A DNA stretch of 64,000 nt from Chryseobacterium sp. ON_d1 (GTDB lineage Bacteria > Bacteroidota > Bacteroidia > Flavobacteriales > Weeksellaceae): assembly GCF_006829085.1 (NCBI RefSeq), contig NZ_BJTC01000011.1, positions 1 to 64,000 on the forward strand, in the 5' to 3' direction. The translations under genes and the position numbers were made by a program. Below, piece after piece: positions 51,042 through 57,639 of this stretch (positions within the stretch are counted from its first letter, which is position 1; each line of letters opens with the position of its first letter). Below the pieces are notes generated by a model. It was not told the DNA's origin. It did no database searches and was given only the letters and a program-made list of their open reading frames with translations.

Positions 51042-52355
51042 TTATTTTGAGATGGTCTTTCTTCCTATACTTTTATAATGGAATCCGTTTTGTTCCGGGA
51101 TTTCCAGCGGATACATGTTTCTACCGTCAAAAATGACCTTGTTTTTCATTTTTTTGGCCATAAGTTCAAAATTCGGATTTTTGAATTCAGGCCATTCTGT
51201 GGCGATAAACAGAGCGTCTACTTCTTCCAGGGCATCATACATTCCTTTAGCATATTGTATTTTGTCACCCAGAATTTTCTTAACATTGTTTTCTGCAATA
51301 GTGTCATATGCTACAATTTTTGCACCTTTATCCAGCAGAAGAGCGATGTTGTCTAAGGAGGATGCTTCTCTGATATCATCGGTATTTGCTTTAAATGCCA
51401 GTCCCCACATGGCAATTTTTTTTCCTTCGATATTTCCGCCAAAATACTTTTCAATTTCAGAAACTAAAATTACTTTCTGGGTTGTATTTACTTTTTCAGT
51501 AGCTTCAAGGATCTGAAAATTAAAATCTTCCTGTTTCCCAGACTTAATAAGAGCTTTTACATCTTTAGGAAAGCAGCTTCCTCCATATCCGATTCCAGGA
51601 AATAAGAATCTGTGCCCGATTCTGTCATCACTTCCCATTCCCAGTCTTACCTTGTCTACATCGGCTCCTACTTTTTCGCAATAGTTCGCTATTTCGTTCA
51701 TAAAGGTAATTTTCACCGCCAAAAATGAGTTGGCAGCATATTTGGTAAGTTCTGATGATTTCTCATCCATGAAAATAATCGGGATTCCTGTATTGGTGAA
51801 AGGCTGGTAGATTTTAGACATAATGTTTTGGGCTCTTTCAGAGCTTGCTCCGACAACTACTCTCGAAGGATTCATCGAGTCTTCCACAGCAAAGCCTTCC
51901 CTTAAAAACTCTGGATTTGATACAACATCAAACGGAATATTTGTTTTGGCGGCAATCGTTTCTCTTACCCTGTCGGCAGTTCCTACAGGAACAGTACTTT
52001 TATTAACAATGACCTTGTATTCTGTCATTAGCTCACCAATATTATTGGCCACCTTCAATACATAGGACAGGTCTGCTGAACCATCCTCACCTGGGGGGGT
52101 GGGTAGGGCCAGATATATTACTTCGCTTTTATCTAAAGCCTCTTTAAGGTTGGTGGTGAAAAATAATCTTTCAGACTGTATGTTTCTTAAAAACATTTCT
52201 TCAAGGTTCGGCTCATAGATGGGAACAATGCCGTTTTTCATACCTTCTACTTTTTTTTCATCAATATCAACACAGTATACTGAATTGCCAAGTTCTGCCA
52301 GAGTAGTTCCTGTGACTAATCCTACATAACCTGTTCCTACAATCGTTATATTCAA
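51042..52355 (-). CDS. ugd: UDP-glucose 6-dehydrogenase
   Basis: This 437-residue enzyme oxidises UDP-glucose to UDP-glucuronate. It has N-terminal GTGYVGLVTGTTLAELG, STVPVGTADRVR, NPEFLREGFAVED, the catalytic Cys in GIGYGGSCFPKDV and AFKANTDDIREASS. UDP-glucuronate is a common donor for acidic polysaccharides. It is the first gene of the minus-strand unit ending at rmlA, transcribed divergently from rimP. Confidence 0.95.
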   Translation of the reverse strand: MNITIVGTGYVGLVTGTTLAELGNSVYCVDIDEKKVEGMKNGIVPIYEPNLEEMFLRNIQSERLFFTTNLKEALDKSEVIYLALPTPPGEDGSADLSYVLKVANNIGELMTEYKVIVNKSTVPVGTADRVRETIAAKTNIPFDVVSNPEFLREGFAVEDSMNPSRVVVGASSERAQNIMSKIYQPFTNTGIPIIFMDEKSSELTKYAANSFLAVKITFMNEIANYCEKVGADVDKVRLGMGSDDRIGHRFLFPGIGYGGSCFPKDVKALIKSGKQEDFNFQILEATEKVNTTQKVILVSEIEKYFGGNIEGKKIAMWGLAFKANTDDIREASSLDNIALLLDKGAKIVAYDTIAENNVKKILGDKIQYAKGMYDALEEVDALFIATEWPEFKNPNFELMAKKMKNKVIFDGRNMYPLEIPEQNGFHYKSIGRKTISK

Positions 52356-52380
52356 AATGTTTGTTTTAAAATTCTAAAGA

Positions 52381-52388
52381 CAAAAATA
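52381..52388 (-). promoter_or_regulatory. -7 promoter element of ugd
   Basis: The minus strand reads TATTTTTG, 25 bases before the ugd start codon. No -33 TTTG is seen at usual spacing. Confidence 0.5.
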
Positions 52389-52463
52389 ATAAAAATACTG
52401 TGACATGCTCTTTTAATTTATGGTAAATGAATCTGACTCTATTTGCTTGATACTTAAGATAAT

Positions 52464-52494
52464 TTTGCATTTTTAGAAAAAAAGCGTATATTTG
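52464..52494 (+). promoter_or_regulatory. rimP-nusA-infB promoter with -33 and -7 elements
   Basis: TTTG at 52464-52467 and TATATTTG at 52487-52494 are separated by exactly 19 bases, the Bacteroidota consensus layout. It is the best-formed promoter in the window, as expected for a translation operon. Transcription should start near 52500, 70 bases before rimP. Confidence 0.8.
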
Positions 52495-52513
52495 CATTGG
52501 ATTTACGGAAAAA

Positions 52514-52603
52514 ATGGGAAGGCTTCGGAAGAAAGCCTTTTTTCGTACTGTAAATCAAGATAAAAATATATGGAGTTTAGAAAAAGAATTGAAGAATTAT
52601 TAA
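52514..52603 (+). CDS. 29-codon leader ORF overlapping the rimP start
   Basis: ATG at 52514 opens a 29-residue ORF (MGRLRKKAFFRTVN...) ending with TAA at 52601-52603, inside rimP in another frame. It starts about 14 bases after the expected transcription start and runs through the leader hairpin. Ribosomes on it would melt the hairpin and pass over the rimP start codon. It may be a regulatory leader peptide or chance; the very basic start (RLRKK) is notable. Confidence 0.35.
   Translation: MGRLRKKAFFRTVNQDKNIWSLEKELKNY
52519..52543 (+). promoter_or_regulatory. Terminator-like hairpin in the rimP leader
   Basis: AAGGCTT (52519-52525) pairs with AAGCCTT (52533-52539) around a 7-base loop, followed by a T-run to 52543. 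It sits between the promoter and the rimP start. A terminator in this place would attenuate rimP-nusA-infB. NusA itself influences termination, so feedback is conceivable. Confidence 0.55.
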
Positions 52604-53037
52604 ATGAATTCCTTGAGACCAGAAAAGATCTGTTTCTTATTGATCTTAAAATTTCTGCAGGGGATGATATTACAGTGATTTTAGATGGTGATAATGGCGT
52701 TTCTTTGCAGGATTGTCTTGATGCAAGCCGTGCCATAGAATTCAATATGGATCGTGAAGAGCATGACTTTAGCCTGCAGGTGATGTCTGCCGGACTGAGC
52801 GAGCCGTTATCCACACCAAGACAGTTCAGCAAGAATATTGGAAGAGAGATTGAGGTAATGCTGGAAGATTCTTCTAAAATTGAAGGGGAATTGTCAAAAG
52901 TAGATGAGGAAAAGATCACACTTATTTTGCGTTACCGTAAGCCGAAAGATATCGGAAAAGGAAAAGTGGATGTAGAGGAGGAGAAAGAGATTTCTTACTC
53001 TGAGATCAAAAAAGCATTAGTAGTAATTAAATTTTAA
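52570..53037 (+). CDS. rimP: Ribosome maturation factor RimP
   Basis: This 155-residue protein assists 30S subunit maturation. The N-terminal half contains FLIDLKISAGDDITVILDGD and SLQDCLDASRAIEFNMDREEHDFSLQVMSAGLSEPL, the family's conserved SPG-like turn (here SAG). The C-terminal part is a small Sm-like barrel. It is the first gene of the classical rimP-nusA-infB operon, 17 bases before nusA. Confidence 0.95.
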   Translation: MEFRKRIEELLNEFLETRKDLFLIDLKISAGDDITVILDGDNGVSLQDCLDASRAIEFNMDREEHDFSLQVMSAGLSEPLSTPRQFSKNIGREIEVMLEDSSKIEGELSKVDEEKITLILRYRKPKDIGKGKVDVEEEKEISYSEIKKALVVIKF

Positions 53038-53054
53038 AAAAGAAAAAAGAATAG

Positions 53055-54290
53055 ATGGATAATATAGCGTTGATTGAATCCTTTGGTGATTTTAAAGACG
53101 AAAAAGGGATCAGTAAGATTGATCTTATGGCAATTATTGAAGATTCACTGAAGACTCTTTTGAGAAAGAGATTCGATTCAGATGACCATTTTGATGTGAT
53201 TGTAAACCCGGATAAAGGAGATTTTCAGATATTTTTAAATAAAACAATTGTAGAGGACGAAATGTCTGAAGATGATGATCTGGAAATTGAAATCTCTGAA
53301 GCGAAGAAGATTGATCCTACCTTCGAAGTAGGGGAAGACTTTACAATGGAAATTCCTGTGGCACAGTTGGGAAGAAGAAATATTCTTACCCTTAAGCAGA
53401 TTCTGGCGACCAAACTTCAGGAACACAATAATGCAATGCTGTATGAACAGTTCAGAGATAAAATTGGAGAAATAGTTGTAGGGGAAATTCATCACATCCG
53501 TCATAAACATGTGATCCTGCTGGATGATGAAGGAAATGAATTCATTTTACCGAAAGAAAACCAGATCCCATCCGATTTCTTTAAAAAGGGTGAGAATATC
53601 AGAGCTATTGTTGAGACAGTAGATTTTAAAGGTTCTAAACCGCAGATTATTATTTCCAGAACTGCACCTAAATTCCTGGAGAAGTTATTAGAGCTGGAAA
53701 TTCCTGAGATCCAGGACGGAACCATTATCCTGAAAAAGGTAGTGAGAATTCCTGGTGAAAAGGCGAAGATCGCAGTAGACGCTTACGATGACAGGATTGA
53801 TCCTGTAGGTGCTTGTGTTGGGGTTAAAGGATCCAGAATTCATGGCGTTGTAAGAGAGTTGAGAAATGAAAACATCGATGTTATTCAGTGGTCTAAAAAC
53901 CCTGAAATCTTGGTGAAGAGAGCATTGGGAAATGTTACTATCAACAAAATTGAAATCAATGAGGAGACCAGCTATGCGTTGGTGTATACTCCGGTTGAAG
54001 AAATTTCCAAAGTGATCGGAAAACAAGGACAGAATATCAGACTGGCTTCTTGGTTGACAGGATATGAGATTGATGTATACAGAGAGTCCAGCGAGGATGA
54101 TGATGTTGAATTGAAAGAATTTAACGATGATATCGAGCAGTGGATTTTGGATGAGTTTAAGAAAGTAGGACTTACAACTGCAAAATCAGTATTGGATAAA
54201 GAAACTGAGAGTCTTTTAAATATGGTAGACCTTGAAGAAGAAACAATCGAAGAGGTTAAACGTATTCTGAGAGAAGAATTTGAAGATTAA
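53055..54290 (+). CDS. nusA: Transcription elongation/termination factor NusA
   Basis: This 411-residue protein has an N-terminal RNAP-binding domain (IALIESFGDFKDEKGISKIDLMAIIEDSL), an S1 RNA-binding domain around residues 140-205, and two KH domains. The first has the motif DRIDPVGACVGVKGSRIHGVVRELRNENIDV; the second has KVIGKQGQNIRLASWLTG. The C-terminus is acidic and, as in other Bacteroidota, lacks the E. coli AR repeats. It binds RNA polymerase and modulates pausing and termination. Confidence 0.97.
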   Translation: MDNIALIESFGDFKDEKGISKIDLMAIIEDSLKTLLRKRFDSDDHFDVIVNPDKGDFQIFLNKTIVEDEMSEDDDLEIEISEAKKIDPTFEVGEDFTMEIPVAQLGRRNILTLKQILATKLQEHNNAMLYEQFRDKIGEIVVGEIHHIRHKHVILLDDEGNEFILPKENQIPSDFFKKGENIRAIVETVDFKGSKPQIIISRTAPKFLEKLLELEIPEIQDGTIILKKVVRIPGEKAKIAVDAYDDRIDPVGACVGVKGSRIHGVVRELRNENIDVIQWSKNPEILVKRALGNVTINKIEINEETSYALVYTPVEEISKVIGKQGQNIRLASWLTGYEIDVYRESSEDDDVELKEFNDDIEQWILDEFKKVGLTTAKSVLDKETESLLNMVDLEEETIEEVKRILREEFED

Positions 54291-54368
54291 GATTTTAAAA
54301 TAAATTTTAATAAACAGTAAAAAGGAAATACTTTAATTTTAAAAATTAAAAAACAGTAAATAATATAG

Positions 54369-57335
54369 ATGCCAAAAATTAGATTAAATAAAGCGGTTAA
54401 GGAATTCAACATTTCAATGTCCAGATTAGTAGAGTTTTTACAATCAAGGGGATTTGAAGTTGAAAGCAATCCTAACGCTCAATTGGAAGAAGCGGCATAT
54501 TCTGCATTGGAGGCTGAGTTTGCTAAAGACGGCGAACAGCGAAAGGCTTCCCATGAGGTGGTAATTACTAAAGTTCCGGAAGAAAAGCTGGAAATTGAAG
54601 AAAAGAAAACCCCTGAAGTGATAAGAGCTAAAGCAAATAAACCAGAAACCAGGATTTTGGGTAAAATAGATTTGGAATCTAAAAAACCTGAGACAGAAGA
54701 AGTTTCTGCAGCTCCTGTGGCTCCTGTTGCAACACCGGTTGAAGAAAAGAAAGAAGAAATCGTGAAAGAAGAACAGCCGGAGGTTAAAGCAGCTCCAGAA
54801 AAACAGGAATTTAAGGTTTTGGATAAAATTGATTTGTCTCAAATAGAATCTAGAAACAGACCTGTGAAAAAAGACAAACCAAGAATGGAGGAGAAAAAAG
54901 AAGAAGTAAAACCTGTGGAAGCAGTAAAGGAAACTCCAAAACCTGTGGTTGTAGAGGAGAAAAAAGTGGAAGCTCCAAAAGAGGAAGCTGAGCCTGAATC
55001 TCAGGAACCACAGAAAATTGAGACAGTATATCAAAAGCTAGATGGTCCTAAGATCGTTGGAGAAAAGATAGACCTGACTCAATTTGCACCAAAGCCGGGA
55101 GCTGGGGCAAAAAAGAAAAGAAAGAGAATTGAAAAACCTGGTGGGCAGAATAATCAGCAAGGTCAGGGAACTCATCAAAACTCAGGAAATAATAACCAGG
55201 GTGGACAAGGCCAGGGAAATCGTCAGCAGAATAACGGTGGACAAGGTGGGAACCGGCAGGGTCAGGGAGGACAGGGTAATCGTCCTCAAGGTCAGGGTGG
55301 CCAGGGTGGAAACCGTTTCGGAAATAATAATCAGGGTGGTGGAAACCGTCAGGGTCAAGGTGGCGGCTTCAAAAAAGGAGGCCAGAATAACAGACCTGGA
55401 CAAAGAGTTATGCCAGTTGAGCTGACTGACGAACAGGTTAAAAATCAGATCAAAGAAACTTTAGAGAAACTTACCAATAAAGGCGGGAAATCTAAATCTG
55501 CAAAGCACAGAAAAGACAAAAGAACTTTCCGTAGAGAGCAGGATGAACGTCAACAGGAACTTGAGGCGCAGGATAGAACTCTTAAAGTAACCGAGTTCAT
55601 CACAGTAGGTGAATTGGCAAGTTTGATGAATGTTTCTCCGACTGAAGTAATTTCTGCCTGTTTCTCATTAGGGGTTATGGTTACCATGAACCAGAGACTT
55701 GAAGCAGATACTTTACTATTGGTAGCAGATGAGTTTGGTTATAAAATTGAATTCTCAGATGCTGATCTTGAAGATAACAATACTGAAGATGAAATCGATA
55801 CAGAAGAAAGCCTGGTATCAAGAGCGCCTGTTGTTACTGTAATGGGACACGTTGACCACGGTAAAACTTCATTATTGGATTACATCAGAAAAACTAACGT
55901 AATTGCGGGTGAATCTGGGGGTATTACCCAGCACATCGGTGCTTATAACGTGAAACTGGAAAATGGTCAGAGAATTACGTTCTTAGATACTCCTGGTCAC
56001 GAGGCCTTTACAGCGATGAGAGCAAGGGGTGCACAGATTACGGATATTGCCATTATTGTAATTGCTGCCGATGATGATGTTATGCCACAGACAAAAGAAG
56101 CTATTGCTCACGCTCAGGCCGCACAGGTTCCAATGATTATTGCAATCAATAAAGTTGATAAGCCTAATGCAAATCCGGATAATATCCGTCAACAGCTTTC
56201 TGGCTTGAATCCTCCGGTTCTTGTAGAAGAATGGGGTGGTAATGTTCAGGCTCAAGAAATTTCAGCTAAATTTGGTAATAACGTAGATGTATTGTTGGAA
56301 AAGGTTTTACTGCAGGCAGAAATGCTTGAATTAAAAGCAAATCCAGAACGTTCTGCAAACGGAGTTGTTATTGAAGCATCATTAGATAAAGGTAGAGGAT
56401 ATGTTGCTACGATGCTAGTACAGGCCGGAACCTTAAGAGTAGGAGATTATGTGGTAGCAGGTAAAAATCACGGTAAAGTAAAAGCTTTGCTTGATGAAAG
56501 AGGAAAAAACCTTGCAGAAGCAGGTCCTTCTATTCCTGCAACAATTTTAGGTCTGGATGGAGCACCTACAGCAGGAGATAAATTCCGTGTATATGCTGAC
56601 GAAAGTGAAGGTAAGGCTATTGCAAACAAGAGAGAACAGCTTCAGAGAGAACTTTCTATCAGAACGAAAAAACATACTACACTTGAAGAATTAGGAAGAC
56701 GTATTGCTTTAGGAGAATTCAAAGAATTGAATATTATTCTTAAAGGTGATGTGGATGGTTCTGTGGAAGCACTTTCTGATCAGTTACAAAGATTATCAAC
56801 TGAAGAAATCAGTGTGAAAATCCTTCACTCAGGTGTTGGGCAGATCACTGAGTCCGATATCAACCTGGCTGCAGCATCAGATGCTATTATCATTGGATTT
56901 AATGTAAGAGCAGGAGCTAATGCAAAAGAGCTTGCAGACCGTGAAGAAATTGAAATCAGGACCTATTCTGTAATCTATAAAGCAATCGATGAGGTAAAAG
57001 AAGCGATGGAGGGAATGCTTTCTCCGGAAATTCAGGAGCAGGTGATTGGTAATGTTGAGATCCGTGAAGTATTCAAGATTTCTAAAGTAGGAACAATTGC
57101 AGGTTGTATGGTTCTTACAGGAAAAGTAACAAGACAGTCTAAAGTACGTTTATTGAGAGACGGTATTGTTAAATTTGACGGAGAGCTTGAAAGCTTAAAA
57201 CGTTTCAAAGATGATGTTAAAGAAGTCACAAAAGGTTATGAATGTGGTCTGAACCTGAAAGGTTACAATGACATCGAAATCGGAGATATTCTTGAAGTTT
57301 ACGAAGAAGTAGCGGTTAAGAAAAAACTGAAATAA
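54369..57335 (+). CDS. infB: Translation initiation factor IF-2
   Basis: This 988-residue GTPase positions initiator tRNA on the 30S subunit. It has a short N-terminal IF2_N motif (RLNKAVKEFNISMSRLVEFLQ), then a long Glu/Lys/Pro-rich linker. A G/N/Q-rich tract follows at about residues 255-345 (repeats of GGQGNR or GQGGN). The G domain contains GHVDHGKTSLL near 493, DTPGHEAF near 540 and NKVDKP near 594. Domains II-IV end at the usual place. The glycine-rich tract is typical of Bacteroidota IF-2 but long here. A terminator follows 18 bases after the stop. Confidence 0.97.
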   Translation: MPKIRLNKAVKEFNISMSRLVEFLQSRGFEVESNPNAQLEEAAYSALEAEFAKDGEQRKASHEVVITKVPEEKLEIEEKKTPEVIRAKANKPETRILGKIDLESKKPETEEVSAAPVAPVATPVEEKKEEIVKEEQPEVKAAPEKQEFKVLDKIDLSQIESRNRPVKKDKPRMEEKKEEVKPVEAVKETPKPVVVEEKKVEAPKEEAEPESQEPQKIETVYQKLDGPKIVGEKIDLTQFAPKPGAGAKKKRKRIEKPGGQNNQQGQGTHQNSGNNNQGGQGQGNRQQNNGGQGGNRQGQGGQGNRPQGQGGQGGNRFGNNNQGGGNRQGQGGGFKKGGQNNRPGQRVMPVELTDEQVKNQIKETLEKLTNKGGKSKSAKHRKDKRTFRREQDERQQELEAQDRTLKVTEFITVGELASLMNVSPTEVISACFSLGVMVTMNQRLEADTLLLVADEFGYKIEFSDADLEDNNTEDEIDTEESLVSRAPVVTVMGHVDHGKTSLLDYIRKTNVIAGESGGITQHIGAYNVKLENGQRITFLDTPGHEAFTAMRARGAQITDIAIIVIAADDDVMPQTKEAIAHAQAAQVPMIIAINKVDKPNANPDNIRQQLSGLNPPVLVEEWGGNVQAQEISAKFGNNVDVLLEKVLLQAEMLELKANPERSANGVVIEASLDKGRGYVATMLVQAGTLRVGDYVVAGKNHGKVKALLDERGKNLAEAGPSIPATILGLDGAPTAGDKFRVYADESEGKAIANKREQLQRELSIRTKKHTTLEELGRRIALGEFKELNIILKGDVDGSVEALSDQLQRLSTEEISVKILHSGVGQITESDINLAAASDAIIIGFNVRAGANAKELADREEIEIRTYSVIYKAIDEVKEAMEGMLSPEIQEQVIGNVEIREVFKISKVGTIAGCMVLTGKVTRQSKVRLLRDGIVKFDGELESLKRFKDDVKEVTKGYECGLNLKGYNDIEIGDILEVYEEVAVKKKLK

Positions 57336-57353
57336 TTATATCCTAAATATGTG

Positions 57354-57380
57354 AAAACCACTTTTTTATAAAGTGGTTTT
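57354..57380 (+). terminator. Terminator of the rimP-nusA-infB operon
   Basis: A perfect 11-bp stem (AAAACCACTTT/AAAGTGGTTTT) with a 5-base loop is followed by a T-rich tail. Confidence 0.9.
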
Positions 57381-57579
57381 TTTATTTTTAAAAACCTACA
57401 ATTTATAATGATTCTAAATAATTTTTTTTAAATTATTAATAATTTGTTAAAGCGAATTTGATTTGCATGAAAATTATTATTTATTTAATAAAAGCTATCT
57501 ATCATTAATGAATCCTATTTAATTTGAGAAAAATTTAAATATAATATTAAAAAAAAGAGGTATTTAAACATTGGTTTAA

Positions 57580-57611
57580 TTTGTGAGTGTTAATATTTAT
57601 TAACATATTTG
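57580..57611 (+). promoter_or_regulatory. Candidate susC promoter
   Basis: TTTG at 57580-57583 and CATATTTG at 57604-57611 (one mismatch to TAnnTTTG) are 20 bases apart. The rest of the 304-base gap upstream is AT-rich and lacks a gene. A 16-base palindrome lies between the two elements. Confidence 0.55.
57589..57604. promoter_or_regulatory. Palindrome inside the susC promoter, candidate operator
   Basis: GTTAATA-TT-TATTAAC is a perfect inverted repeat with 7-base arms, located between the -33 and -7 elements of the susC promoter and touching the -7. That position suits a repressor operator or a dimeric regulator site. It is AT-rich, so chance is possible, but perfect 7-base arms in exactly this place are notable. 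Confidence 0.5.
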
Positions 57612-57639
57612 CCCATTAAATATATTAAAATTTGTTAAT

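Noticed and set aside
27487..52355. A Wzx flippase or Wzy polymerase in the polysaccharide locus
   Set aside because: The multi-helix proteins here match acyltransferase 3 or the Wzm permease by motif; none has the helix count and pattern of Wzx or Wzy.
54444..55034. A 196-codon open frame antisense to infB
   Set aside because: It mirrors the Glu/Lys-rich linker of IF-2, giving a Phe/Leu-rich nonsense protein; codon pattern follows the sense gene.
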